Below are positions 16,302 to 24,882 of a stretch of 64,000 nt of DNA, piece by piece (within the stretch, counting starts at the first letter, position 1; the number at the start of each line of letters is the position of its first letter). The stretch is from CAVUMR01 sp963742715 (GTDB lineage: Bacteria; Actinomycetota; Actinomycetes; Mycobacteriales; Micromonosporaceae): assembly GCA_963742715.1 (NCBI GenBank), contig CAVUMR010000001.1, positions 1,116,001-1,180,000 on the forward strand, given 5' to 3'. The notes under the pieces were generated by a model, which ran no database searches, was not told the origin of the DNA, and was given only the letters and a program-made list of their open reading frames with translations. Made by a program: the position numbers and the translations under genes.

Positions 16302-16784
16302 ATGCACCGACGCCTGACCCGAGCCGCCGTACTGATCAGCACCATCGCGGCCGCGTTGGCGTTCACCCCGGTCACGGCTTCGGCCGCGCTGCCCGGACCG
16401 GAGGGGCTCACCGGCACCGGCGACTGTGCGGGCACCCTGGCGTGGCACAAGAACCTGTACTACGCCGACACCAGCACCAAGATCGGTGAGCTGGACATCT
16501 ACGTCAACAACAGCACCGGAGTCGCCTGCGCCAAGATGAACCATGGCGGTGTGAGCTGGGGAGTGACCCGGGAGACCCACGTTTTCCTCGCGAGGTGCAC
16601 TGAGACCCACCAGACCAATGGCTGCATCTACGCCGCCACGGACGTCGACGACGGACAGTACGCGTACTTCGCGGGACCGGCGAAGGTGTCCGCCGGCGCC
16701 CACTGCGTTCACACGTACGGCTGGATCACCTGGCAGCAGGTCCGGTGGCAGGTCACCTCGCCGTACTCCGTGCTGTGCGGCTGA
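16302..16784 (+). CDS. SapA-like secreted protein, dispersed sixth copy
   Basis: A 160-aa precursor related to the 8.5-11.2 kb array. ATG 16302 follows CGAGGAGAGG. The signal peptide begins MHRRLTRAAV and ends near TASAA; the mature chain starts LPGPEGLTGTGDC, so it belongs to the subgroup of copies 1 and 2. The six cysteines are kept (GDC, VAC, ARC, GCI, HCV, LCG), with a 2-residue insertion (YYADTSTKIGELDIY). The upstream region lacks the GATCG direct-repeat element, implying different regulation. It is 5.1 kb from the array, separated by the antiporter, IS481 element and membrane-protein gene. Confidence 0.8.
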   Translation: MHRRLTRAAVLISTIAAALAFTPVTASAALPGPEGLTGTGDCAGTLAWHKNLYYADTSTKIGELDIYVNNSTGVACAKMNHGGVSWGVTRETHVFLARCTETHQTNGCIYAATDVDDGQYAYFAGPAKVSAGAHCVHTYGWITWQQVRWQVTSPYSVLCG

Positions 16785-16831
16785 GTCGCTGAACCCCTTA
16801 CCCGAGTGGGCAGAGCGGTCATGATGGGCGG

Positions 16832-17935
16832 ATGGTGGACGAGAAGACCCGGCGGGCCCAGCGGGCGATGCGCGGCTGCGACCGGTTCCTGTCCGGCAAG
16901 CGCCCGCTGACGCTGGCCGAACGGCTGGCGGAGCTGCCCGGCTCGTACGACCTGGACACCATGCCCGACACGTACGGCGAGGGTGGTCCGGTAGAAACGC
17001 TGGAGCACCGCGTCGCCGAGCTGTTCGGCGCTGAGCAGGCGCTGTTCTTCCCGACCGGGACGATGGCGCAGCAGGTCGCGCTGCGGTGCTGGTCGGAAGC
17101 GGCTGGTGGCGGCGGCGCGGTCGCGATGCATCCGCTCGCGCATCCGGAGGTACACGAGCAGCACGCCTACTCGGTGTTGACCGGCCTGCACTCGGTATGG
17201 CCGACCCGGGCGAACCGGCTGCCGACCGCGCAAGAGGTACGCGAGTGCGAAGAGCCGTTCGACTCGATCCTGCTGGAGTTGCCACTGCGGGACGCCGGTT
17301 TCGTACTGCCGACCTGGGACGAGCTGGTGGACGTGGTGGCCGCGGCCCGGGACCGTGGCGCGGCCGTACATGTCGATGGAGCGCGGATCTGGGAGACCAC
17401 CGTCCACTTCGGACGTACCACCGACGAGGTGGCCGGACTGGCTGACAGCGTGTACACGTCGTTCTACAAGACGATCGGCGGTATCTCCGGGGCGGCACTG
17501 GCCGGGCCGGCGGACTTCGTCGGCGCGGCTAAGGCGTGGCGCCACCGGTACGGCGGGCAGCTGTTCCAGCACTGGCCGGCCGCGCTTGCCGCCCTCACCG
17601 GACTGGAGACGGTACTGCCCCGCCTGGACTCGTACATCGCGCACGCGAAGGTGGTGGCGGCGGCGCTTGCCGAGGTACCCGGCGCCCGGGTACATCCCGC
17701 GCCACCGCACACCCACCAGTTCCAGTTGTGGCTGCCGTACTCCGTCGATGCCCTGACCGAGGCCGGCCTTCGGCTGGCCGAGGAGAAGCGGACCTGGCTG
17801 TTCGGCGGCTGGCAGGACCGCGGCGTACCGGGCCTGTCGATGTGCGAGGTGACCGTGCTGGAGTCGGCCCTGGACTGGCCGGCCACCGAGATCACCGATG
17901 CGGTCACCGCGCTGGTCGCCGACGTCAGGGAGTGA
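16832..17935 (+). CDS. threonine aldolase/beta-eliminating lyase family enzyme
   Basis: A 367-aa fold-type I PLP protein. FFPTGTMAQQVAL near residue 72 contains the cofactor-phosphate region; VHVDGARIWE (about 178) supplies the Asp that contacts the pyridine nitrogen; SFYKTIGGISGAAL (about 212) contains the Schiff-base Lys. This order and length match low-specificity L-threonine aldolases, which split beta-hydroxy-amino acids into glycine and an aldehyde. Its exact substrate is not visible. ATG 16832 has no strong RBS. The 3' end overlaps the convergent methyltransferase gene by 11 bp. Confidence 0.8.
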   Translation: MVDEKTRRAQRAMRGCDRFLSGKRPLTLAERLAELPGSYDLDTMPDTYGEGGPVETLEHRVAELFGAEQALFFPTGTMAQQVALRCWSEAAGGGGAVAMHPLAHPEVHEQHAYSVLTGLHSVWPTRANRLPTAQEVRECEEPFDSILLELPLRDAGFVLPTWDELVDVVAAARDRGAAVHVDGARIWETTVHFGRTTDEVAGLADSVYTSFYKTIGGISGAALAGPADFVGAAKAWRHRYGGQLFQHWPAALAALTGLETVLPRLDSYIAHAKVVAAALAEVPGARVHPAPPHTHQFQLWLPYSVDALTEAGLRLAEEKRTWLFGGWQDRGVPGLSMCEVTVLESALDWPATEITDAVTALVADVRE

Positions 17936-18680
17936 CCCGGACAAGCAGCCAGGGAAACCGCCAGCAGCCGGGTTCGTCGACCGCGCTCCCACCCTCCGAG
18001 GTGAGCAGCTCCAGCAGGTCGCGGTCCAGGGATTCCTGGGCGGTCGGGCTGTCGAGCCCGGCCCTGGTCGCGATCACCGGCGCGAACGACGACCGGTAGA
18101 ACTCGGTCAGCTCGGCCGGGGTACCGGTGAAGTCGAGCTGGACGATCCGCTCCTCGGTACGTACCGGCAGGCCCGGGAACAGGGTCCGGGCGTACGCCGG
18201 CTCCCCCCATCGAGTCGGCAACGGTCCGGTGGGCGGGGGAAGGTACCGGCCGAGCATGGTGAAGAACTGGCCCGCGCCACCGGTCGGTGTCCAGTTGGCC
18301 ATCGCGATCGTGCCGCCCGGCCGGCACACCCGCACGAGTTCCCGCGCGGTCGCCTGGCGATCCTCGGCGAACATCGCGCCGACACAGGACAGGACCACGT
18401 CGAACGTCGCGTCGGAGTACGGCAGCCGCTCCGCGCTCCCCTCGACCCAGTCGATCGGCAGGCCGCCGGCCAGGCGTTCCCCGACCGCGAGCAGCTCCGG
18501 GGTCGGATCGAGCGCGACCACCGAAGCGCCGGTCTTGGCCGCGGGTACCGCCGCGTTTCCGGTGCCGGCGCCCACGTCGAGTACCCGGTGACCGGGCTGT
18601 ACGTCTGCCGCCGCGACCAGGTCGCGACCCATCCCCGCGATCAGCTCGGCGACCGCCGCGTAGTTTCCCAGTTCCCACAT
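17925..18680 (-). CDS. class I SAM-dependent methyltransferase
   Basis: A 251-aa cytosolic protein. Motif I is VLDVGAGTGNAAVPAAKTG (about residues 33-51) for SAM binding; VVALDP follows as motif II, and AERLPYSDATFDVVLSCVGA gives motifs III/IV of the Methyltransf_11 group. The remainder is a helical cap with TRWGEPAYARTLFPG. It is divergent from the HxlR regulator at 18767 with 86 nt between starts, a common arrangement in which the regulator controls the neighbouring enzyme. The acceptor is unknown. Confidence 0.85.
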   Translation of the reverse strand: MWELGNYAAVAELIAGMGRDLVAAADVQPGHRVLDVGAGTGNAAVPAAKTGASVVALDPTPELLAVGERLAGGLPIDWVEGSAERLPYSDATFDVVLSCVGAMFAEDRQATARELVRVCRPGGTIAMANWTPTGGAGQFFTMLGRYLPPPTGPLPTRWGEPAYARTLFPGLPVRTEERIVQLDFTGTPAELTEFYRSSFAPVIATRAGLDSPTAQESLDRDLLELLTSEGGSAVDEPGCWRFPWLLVRVTP

Positions 18681-18766
18681 GCCTCGATGCTCGGGCCGCG
18701 CACCGGCCGGGAGAAGTTCGAAGAATGGACTGCCGCGGTACCGGCGGAACGCCCACAGTGAGGGGC

Positions 18767-19447
18767 ATGCGGAGCTACGGCCAGTACTGCCCGATCGCGC
18801 TCGGCGCCGAGATCTTCGCCGAGCGCTGGACGCCGATCATCCTCCGGAACCTGCACGTCGGCTGCCGCCGGTTCGGCGAGATCCTCGACGGGGCGCCGGG
18901 GCTGCCCCGCAGCGTGCTCGCCCAGCGCCTGCGCCTGCTCGAACGCGGCGGGGTGGTCGCGTGTACGAGGGCCGGGAGCCGCACCACGTACGAGCTGACC
19001 GACTGCGGCCGGGAGCTCGCCGAGGTGGGTCTCACGCTCGGGGTGTGGGCAGCGCGCTGGCGGGAGGTACGTCCCGAGGATCAGGATCCCTATCTCGCGC
19101 TGTGGTCGGTGTCCCGGCTCGTCGACCCGACCTCGTTGCCCCGGCCACGGGTGGTGGTGCGGTTCGACCTCACCGGCCGACGTACGCCTAACCGGTATTG
19201 GTTGGTTCTCGACCAGCCCGGCAATGAGGTCTGCGTCCAGCCACCCGGTTTCGCGGAGGACGGCGTGGTCACCACCGACACGAGTTCGCTGGTCAGGTGG
19301 CATGCCGGGCAGCTGTCCCTGGGTGCCGCGTGCGACCGCGGCGGGATGACGGTCGTCGCGCCGCCGTGGCTGGAGCGGGAGCTGTCCCGGTGGGGCCGGC
19401 TCAGCCCGTTCGCGGCGGTCGAACCCGCCCACGCCGCCGCCGGCTGA
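18767..19447 (+). CDS. HxlR-type regulator with C-terminal SCP2-like domain
   Basis: A 226-aa protein. ATG 18767 follows GTGAGGGGC. Residues 1-95 are a winged helix of the HxlR type: CPIALGAEIFAERWTPIILR, then RRFGEILDGAPGLPRSVLAQ (recognition helix region) and RTTYELTDCGREL (wing). Residues 110-215 resemble the SCP2-like sensor domain seen in many actinobacterial HxlR proteins (VVVRFDLTG, LVRWHAGQLSL). It probably binds the intergenic region and controls the divergent methyltransferase gene. Confidence 0.8.
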   Translation: MRSYGQYCPIALGAEIFAERWTPIILRNLHVGCRRFGEILDGAPGLPRSVLAQRLRLLERGGVVACTRAGSRTTYELTDCGRELAEVGLTLGVWAARWREVRPEDQDPYLALWSVSRLVDPTSLPRPRVVVRFDLTGRRTPNRYWLVLDQPGNEVCVQPPGFAEDGVVTTDTSSLVRWHAGQLSLGAACDRGGMTVVAPPWLERELSRWGRLSPFAAVEPAHAAAG

Positions 19448-19544
19448 CGCGCCGGCCGCCATAGCCGCGCGGACCGGCAGAGCCGACGGGGGGTGGCAGA
19501 GCCGACGGGGTGGCAGAGCCGACGGGGTGGCCGGACTCGCGGGC

Positions 19545-20747
19545 TCAGCCGGCCGAGTACACGTGATCGCTGATCAACCGCGCGGCGCCGACCACGCCGG
19601 CCCGGTCGCCCAGCTCGGACAGGGTGATCGGCAGGTTGCCGGTGGCCAGCGGCAGCGACTGCCGGTAGACCGCGCTGCGGATCTCGGCGAGCAACGCGTG
19701 CCCGATCCCGGACACCCCGCCGCCGATCACCACCAGTCCCGGGTTGAAGAAGCTGACCAGTCCGGCGAGCGCCTGACCGACCCGGCGACCGCCCTCCCGG
19801 ATCATGCCCAGCGCGAACCCGTCGCCGGCCGCGGCCGCGATGGCGACATCCCGCGCGGTGAGGTCGCCTACCTCGGCCAGCCGGGCGGCGAGCTGCTCGG
19901 ACCGGCCGGCGCGGGCCGCCGCGAGCGCGTCCCGGCGTAGCGCCGCGCCACCGAAGAACGCCTCCAGGCAGCCGACGTTGCCGCACGAGCAGGTCGGCCC
20001 GTTCTCGTCCACGCAGATGTGCCCGATGTCGCCGGCGCAGCCGCTGACCCCGCGGTACACCTCACCGTGTACGACGATGCCGCAGCCGATGCCGGTACCG
20101 ATCTTCACGAAGAGGTAGTCCTCGACCGACCGGGCCACGCCGGCGTGCTTCTCGCCCAGCGCCATGATGTTGACGTCGTTGTCGACCAGTACCGGGCAGC
20201 CCAGCTCGGCACTGAACGTCTCCCGTACCGGGAACTGGTTCCAGCCGGGCATGATCGGCGGGGAGACCGGTACGCCCTCGCGGAACGAGACCGGGCCGGG
20301 CACGCCGACCCCGGCTCCCACCACGGCCGGTGCCGTGTCCTCGCCGCGCAGTTTGCCGATCAGCTCCAGGGCGCGACCGATCACCGCCTCGGGGCCACTG
20401 CGTACATCCATCGGCTCGGAGAGGTGCGAGAGCACCCGCAGCTCGCCGTCGGTGATCGCGACGTCGACCGAGGTCGCGCCGATGTCGATGCCGAGGAAAC
20501 GGGTCTGGTCGGAGATCCGGACGATCGAGGACCGGCGACCACCGCGCGACTCGGCGAGCCCGTCGGTCTGGACCAGCCCGCGCGCGTGCATCCGGTCGAT
20601 CTCGACGGCCAGCTTGGATCGGGACAGCTCCACGGTGTCGCCGAGCTGTGCCCGGGATCGCGCCCCGCCGTCGCGCAGCAGGCGCAGCAGGCGCGCCTGA
20701 TGCGCGTTCTCCGGCCGGACCACGGTCAATGCACCCCACCTCCGCAC
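19545..20747 (-). CDS. ROK-family sugar-responsive regulator
   Basis: The preferred start GTG 20747 has AGGGAGA 8-14 nt upstream and gives 400 aa; the frame remains open to 20885, with an alternative ATG at 20798. An N-terminal winged helix (RLLRLLRDGGARSRAQLGDT, SRSKLAVEID) precedes a ROK domain: FLGIDIGATSVDVAI (ATP/phosphate strand), GAGVGVPGPV, and the zinc/sugar signature GHICVDENGPTCSCGNVGCL with the CxCGxxGC cluster. Such NagC/XylR-like proteins repress sugar genes until the sugar binds. It is divergent from the 21.1-27.1 kb sugar operon and is its likely regulator. Confidence 0.85.
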   Translation of the reverse strand: MRRWGALTVVRPENAHQARLLRLLRDGGARSRAQLGDTVELSRSKLAVEIDRMHARGLVQTDGLAESRGGRRSSIVRISDQTRFLGIDIGATSVDVAITDGELRVLSHLSEPMDVRSGPEAVIGRALELIGKLRGEDTAPAVVGAGVGVPGPVSFREGVPVSPPIMPGWNQFPVRETFSAELGCPVLVDNDVNIMALGEKHAGVARSVEDYLFVKIGTGIGCGIVVHGEVYRGVSGCAGDIGHICVDENGPTCSCGNVGCLEAFFGGAALRRDALAAARAGRSEQLAARLAEVGDLTARDVAIAAAAGDGFALGMIREGGRRVGQALAGLVSFFNPGLVVIGGGVSGIGHALLAEIRSAVYRQSLPLATGNLPITLSELGDRAGVVGAARLISDHVYSAG

Positions 20748-20792
20748 TGCCAGTCTCCCTGTGCCGTGCGGGGTGCGGGAGGGGCCCACCAG

Positions 20793-20830
20793 TGCCATTA
20801 CTTCATCCAGCGTGAGGACGAAGTATGGCA
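20793..20830. promoter_or_regulatory. 38-bp inverted repeat, candidate ROK operator
   Basis: TGCCATTACTTC at 20793 is mirrored by GAAGTATGGCA ending at 20830; the arms also share TCC/GGA next to a 7-nt centre. One arm has a single extra T. It lies 46 nt upstream of the ROK GTG start and 330 nt from the transporter start, in a 416-base gap that otherwise holds only a candidate promoter (20979) and a leader ORF (21123). An autoregulatory operator or mRNA hairpin is likely. Confidence 0.5.
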
Positions 20831-20978
20831 CGGCCCGGTTGTACCTCATCTCGCCTGCGAACTTCGGAAACTCCGCCGGAGGCACACGCTACGCGACAGC
20901 GACCTTGCGTCCAGCAGCTTCAGCTAGGCCACTTTCGTCTTTTCGGGTGGAAAGAATGACCGGGCCCGGCAGAAACTC

Positions 20979-21008
20979 TTGTGCCCGCCGACAAAGTGCG
21001 CCTAGCTT
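20979..21008 (+). promoter_or_regulatory. putative promoter of the ROK-linked sugar operon
   Basis: TTGTGC (20979-20984), an 18-nt spacer and TAGCTT (21003-21008) agree with actinobacterial housekeeping promoters (TTGNNN, TAGNNT). It would give a leader of about 110 nt before the small ORF at 21123. Confidence 0.4.
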
Positions 21009-21122
21009 TGGCCCAACACCACGCCGAGACGGACCCTCCACGAGGGCACACCCAACGGGGCACCACGTCCACGGAGCCCACGAGGGCATCCGTCCGCCGT
21101 GACGAGGGAGGTGGCGCCCGCC

Positions 21123-21167
21123 ATGAGCCTGCCCAACCGCTGCCCGTCCGGCCGGGGCCACGCGTGA
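21123..21167 (+). CDS. possible 14-codon leader peptide coupled to the ABC ATPase gene
   Basis: ATG 21123 has an excellent RBS (GAGGGAGGTGG about 10 nt upstream), better than any in front of the ATPase. It encodes MSLPNRCPSGRGHA and ends in a TGA that overlaps the GTG start of the ATPase (GTGA, 21164-21167). This layout fits translational coupling by ribosome re-initiation. It is too short for family assignment. Confidence 0.4.
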   Translation: MSLPNRCPSGRGHA

Positions 21168-22681
21168 CGCACCCGGTGAACGCGCTGCTCACGGTCAGCG
21201 GAGTGGTCAAGGAGTTCCCCGGCGTACGCGCGCTCGACCAGGTCGACCTGGTCGTCGAGGCGGGCGAGGTGCACTGCCTCCTCGGCCAGAACGGCGCCGG
21301 CAAGTCCACGTTGATCAAGGTGCTGTCCGGTGCGCACCGGGCGGACGGCGGCGAGGTCCGGTGGCAGGACGAGCCGGTGTCGTTCGCCACCCCACTGGCC
21401 GCGCTGCGGGCCGGGCTGGCGACCATCTACCAGGAGCTCGACCTGGTCGACGGGCTCAGCGTCGCGGAGAACATCTTCCTCGGCCACGAACAGGCGAGCC
21501 TCGGCTTCAACCGCCGCGGCGCGATGAACGACGCGGCCGCCGCGCTGCTGGCCCGGCTCGGCCACACCGACATCGCGCCCACCCGGGAGGTCGGCTCGCT
21601 GCCGGCGGCCGGCAAGCAGGTGGTCAGCATGGCCCGGGCGCTCTCCCACGACGCCCGGCTGATCGTGATGGACGAGCCGTCGGCGGTGCTCGACGGCGGT
21701 GAGGTCGACAACCTCTTCCGGGTGATCCAGCAGCTCACCGCGCAGGGCATGGCGGTCATCTACATCTCCCACCGGCTGGGCGAGATCCGGGTCATCGGCG
21801 ACCGCGTCACGGTGCTCAAGGACGGCCGCACGGTGGCATCCGCGCTGCCGGCCAAGACCACGCCGACCGCCGACCTGGTCCGGCTGATGACCGGCCGGAG
21901 CGTGGAGTACGCGTTCCCACCCCGACCGGACCCGCCCACGGACCAGGCCGCCGAGCTGCTCCGCGTCGAAGGACTCAGCCGTACCGGGGAGTTCAGCGAC
22001 GTCTCGTTCACCGTGCACGCCGGCGAGATCGTCGGCCTGGCCGGGTTGGGCGGTTCCGGCCGGTCCGAGATCTCCGAGACGGTGTACGGCGCGCGCCGGC
22101 CGACCGCCGGTCGGGTCCTGGTCAACGGTCGCCGGATCCGCCCCGGCTCGGTACCGGCGGCGGTACGTGCCGGCATGGGGCTCTGCCCGGAGGAGCGCAA
22201 GAGCCAGGGCCTGCTGCTGCACGAACCGGTGTACCGCAACGTCACGCTGGCGACTCTCGGCCGGTACTCCCGGGGCGGCTTCATCGCCCGGGCCAAGGAA
22301 CTGCTGGACGCGGCGAACGCGATCGCCGAGCTGGACGTACGGCCGACCGATCCGCGCCGGCAGGTACGAACCCTCTCCGGCGGCAACCAGCAGAAGGTCG
22401 TACTGGCCCGCTGGCTGCTGCGCGAATGCCGGCTGCTGATCCTCGACGAACCGACCCGCGGCGTGGACGTGGGTGCCCGCAGCGAGCTGTACCGGCTGAT
22501 CCGCCGGCTGGCCGACTCCGGCGTCGGCGTACTGCTGATCTCCAGCGAGATTCCCGAGGTCATCGGCCTGTCCGACCGGGTGCTGGTGATCCGGGAGGGC
22601 CGGGTCGTACATGCCGGAGACGCGCGCGACATCGACGAGGCGCGCGTCCTCGACCTGGTGATGGAGGGTGCGGCGGCATGA
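21164..22681 (+). CDS. sugar ABC transporter ATP-binding protein (two NBDs)
   Basis: A 505-aa protein with tandem ATPase domains of the RbsA/MglA type. NBD1: Walker A GQNGAGKSTL (about residue 42), Q-loop IYQELDLVDG, Walker B LIVMDEPSAVL; its signature reads LPAAGKQVVSMA instead of LSGGQ. NBD2: a degenerate P-loop GLGGSGRSE, signature LSGGNQQKVVLARWLL, and LILDEPTRGVDVG. A degenerate NBD2 P-loop is usual for this family. The start is GTG 21164 (overlapping the leader ORF) or GTG 21176. It ends by ATGA overlap with the permease. It powers import of a monosaccharide or inositol-like substrate. Confidence 0.9.
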   Translation: MTHPVNALLTVSGVVKEFPGVRALDQVDLVVEAGEVHCLLGQNGAGKSTLIKVLSGAHRADGGEVRWQDEPVSFATPLAALRAGLATIYQELDLVDGLSVAENIFLGHEQASLGFNRRGAMNDAAAALLARLGHTDIAPTREVGSLPAAGKQVVSMARALSHDARLIVMDEPSAVLDGGEVDNLFRVIQQLTAQGMAVIYISHRLGEIRVIGDRVTVLKDGRTVASALPAKTTPTADLVRLMTGRSVEYAFPPRPDPPTDQAAELLRVEGLSRTGEFSDVSFTVHAGEIVGLAGLGGSGRSEISETVYGARRPTAGRVLVNGRRIRPGSVPAAVRAGMGLCPEERKSQGLLLHEPVYRNVTLATLGRYSRGGFIARAKELLDAANAIAELDVRPTDPRRQVRTLSGGNQQKVVLARWLLRECRLLILDEPTRGVDVGARSELYRLIRRLADSGVGVLLISSEIPEVIGLSDRVLVIREGRVVHAGDARDIDEARVLDLVMEGAAA

Positions 22682-23781
22682 CAGCTCCGACAGGCGGCGC
22701 GGGCAGTACCGCACCGGTCGGCATTCCGCCGGGCAGCGCGGCGCCGGTGGACGTACCGCCGGTGGACGAGCGCGGTCGGGTCGAGGCGGCCGCCGCGCAG
22801 GCCGGCACCGCGGAGGTGCCGTCCTGGCTGGCCGGTCGGCTCGCGGCCGCGCGCAGCCTCGGACTGGTCGGCGTGCTGGTCGTGCTCGGGATCATCGGCG
22901 TGATCACCACCGACGGCCGGTTCCTCACCACCGGCAACATCGTGAACATCCTGACCAGCTCGTCGATCATCGGCGTGGTCACGGTCGGGATGACGTTCGT
23001 GATCATCGGCGGCGGCATCGACCTGTCGGTCGGCGCGCTGGTCGCGCTCTCCTCGGTGTGGGCCACCACCGGCGCCACCCAGGACTACGCGCAGCGCTGG
23101 GGCATCTGGGTGATGATCTTCGCCGCGGTCGCCGTCGGGATCGGCGCCGGGCTGGTCAACGGCCTGTTCATCGCGTACGGCGGGCTCGTCGCGTTCATCG
23201 TCACGCTCGCCTCGATGGTGTCCGCCCGCGGGCTGGCCCAGTCGATCTCGGACCGCAAGACCCAACTGGTCAGCATCGAGTCGATCAACAACCTCGCCAA
23301 CAACGAACTGCTCGGCATACCGCTGCTGGTGTACATCTTCGCCGCCGTCGTGGTGGTCGGCTGGGTCGCGCTGAACCGCACCACGTTCGGCCGACGCACC
23401 TTCGCCGTCGGCGGCAACCCGGAGGCGGCCCGGCTCGCCGGCATCAACGTGCGCCGGCACACCGCTCTGCTCTACGTCGTCTCCGGCCTGTGCTGCGGCA
23501 TCGCCGCGATCATGATCATGGGGCTGACCACCACCGGCAGCAGCACCCATGGCGACCTGTACGAACTGGACGCGATCGCCGCCGTGATCATCGGCGGCAC
23601 CCTGCTCACCGGTGGGCGGGGCACCCTGATCGGTTCGATCCTGGGCGTCCTCGTGTTCACCACGATCACCAACCTGTTCGTCCTGAACAACCTGCCGACC
23701 GAGGTCCAGAACATCGCCAAGGGCGCCATCATCGTCGCCGCCGTGCTGCTGCAACGCCGCGGCCGACGCACAACCACCTGA
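22678..23781 (+). CDS. ribose-type sugar ABC transporter permease
   Basis: A 367-aa membrane protein of the RbsC/XylH family with a hydrophilic N-terminal extension of about 55 residues rich in Gly/Pro/Ala, then 9-10 helices. Conserved motifs: GMTFVIIGGGIDLSVGALVAL, GLVNGLFIAYGGLVAFIVTL (coupling region) and AVGGNPEAARLAGINV, the EAA-like loop of this family. ATG 22678 overlaps the ATPase stop (ATGA), securing the start and the operon. It probably forms a homodimer in the membrane with the ATPase upstream and the lipoprotein downstream. Confidence 0.9.
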   Translation: MTAPTGGAGSTAPVGIPPGSAAPVDVPPVDERGRVEAAAAQAGTAEVPSWLAGRLAAARSLGLVGVLVVLGIIGVITTDGRFLTTGNIVNILTSSSIIGVVTVGMTFVIIGGGIDLSVGALVALSSVWATTGATQDYAQRWGIWVMIFAAVAVGIGAGLVNGLFIAYGGLVAFIVTLASMVSARGLAQSISDRKTQLVSIESINNLANNELLGIPLLVYIFAAVVVVGWVALNRTTFGRRTFAVGGNPEAARLAGINVRRHTALLYVVSGLCCGIAAIMIMGLTTTGSSTHGDLYELDAIAAVIIGGTLLTGGRGTLIGSILGVLVFTTITNLFVLNNLPTEVQNIAKGAIIVAAVLLQRRGRRTTT

Positions 23782-23807
23782 CGCGTGACCACTGAGAGGA
23801 AGCTTCC

Positions 23808-24872
23808 ATGAGTACAGCTCGTACCAGCGGCTTCGACCGGCGTCGGCTCCTGGCCGGTGGCGTGGCGGTCGGTGCCGGCGCGCTGCTGACCGCGTGTACC
23901 GGCAGCGGCAACGACGACAAGACCAGCACCAGCGCGCAGGTCGGTACCGGTGGCGACAACGCCAAGGCCGGCAAGGAAGTCACCATCGGCTTCTCCGCGC
24001 CACAGGCAGACCACGGCTGGATCGCGGCCATCAGCAAGAACGCCGACGGCCAGGCCAAGCAGTACTCCGACGTCACGTTCGAGCCGGTGGAAGCCACCAA
24101 CGACGTGACCAAGCAGATCTCGTCCATCCAGACGCTGATCGACAAGAAGGTGGACGCGCTGGTGATCCTGCCGTTCGACGGCAAGGCGCTCACCTCGGTC
24201 GCCCGCAAGGCGATGGACGCCGGCATCCCGGTGGTCAACCTGGACCGGATCTTCGACACGCCGCTCGCGTACCGCACCTGGATCGGCGGCGACAACTACG
24301 GCATGGGCCAGTCCGCCGGCAACTACGTCGGCGAGCAGTTGAAGACCGCCGGCAAGTCCAATCCGGTGATCGCCGAGGTGGCCGGGATCGACAGCCTGCA
24401 GCTCACCCAGGACCGCAGCCGCGGCTTCAAGGAGGCGCTGGCCAAGTTCGGCTACAAGGTGAACATCCGGCAGGCGGCGGAGTTCACCGTCGAGTCCGGG
24501 CAGTCGGTGATGTCGAACATCCTGCAGGCGCGTACCAAGATCGACGCGGTCTGGAACCACGACGACGACCAGGGCCTCGGCGTACTGGCCGCGATCAACC
24601 AGGCAAAGCGCAGCGAGTTCTTCATGGTCGGCGGCGCCGGTTCGGCCAACGCGATGCGCCAGATCAAGGCGGACAACACGGTACTGAAGGCCACCGTCAC
24701 GTACAGCCCGACGATGGCGTCCTCGGCGATCTCGCTGGCGCGGCTGATCGCGCAGGGCAAGGGCATGAACGACCTGGTCGAGCACGAGGTACCGGCGTTC
24801 ATCATCCTGGCCTCCGCGACGATCACGAAGAACAACGTGGACCAGTACCTGCCGCTCGGCTTCGAGTCCTGA
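23808..24872 (+). CDS. sugar-binding lipoprotein of the ROK-linked ABC system
   Basis: A 354-aa periplasmic-binding-protein type I domain (RbsB/ChvE-like). The N-terminus FDRRRLLAGGVAV resembles a twin-arginine signal and is followed by lipobox LTAC (Cys near residue 30), so it is probably a Tat-exported lipoprotein anchored outside the membrane. The mature protein begins with a Gly/Ser/Asn/Asp tether, then VTIGFSAPQADHGWIAAI, the ligand-binding strand; VDALVILPFDGKAL and AVWNHDDDQGLGVLAAI are family hallmarks. GAGAGGAAG precedes the ATG. It delivers the substrate to the permease; the ligand is unknown. Confidence 0.9.
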   Translation: MSTARTSGFDRRRLLAGGVAVGAGALLTACTGSGNDDKTSTSAQVGTGGDNAKAGKEVTIGFSAPQADHGWIAAISKNADGQAKQYSDVTFEPVEATNDVTKQISSIQTLIDKKVDALVILPFDGKALTSVARKAMDAGIPVVNLDRIFDTPLAYRTWIGGDNYGMGQSAGNYVGEQLKTAGKSNPVIAEVAGIDSLQLTQDRSRGFKEALAKFGYKVNIRQAAEFTVESGQSVMSNILQARTKIDAVWNHDDDQGLGVLAAINQAKRSEFFMVGGAGSANAMRQIKADNTVLKATVTYSPTMASSAISLARLIAQGKGMNDLVEHEVPAFIILASATITKNNVDQYLPLGFES

Positions 24873-24882
24873 CGGGGATTCG

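Noticed and set aside
16116..17498. A 460-codon N-terminal extension of the membrane-protein frame
   Set aside because: It runs antisense through the SapA-like and threonine-aldolase genes, is Arg/Pro/Ala-rich and lacks an RBS. Long open antisense frames are normal in DNA of this GC content.
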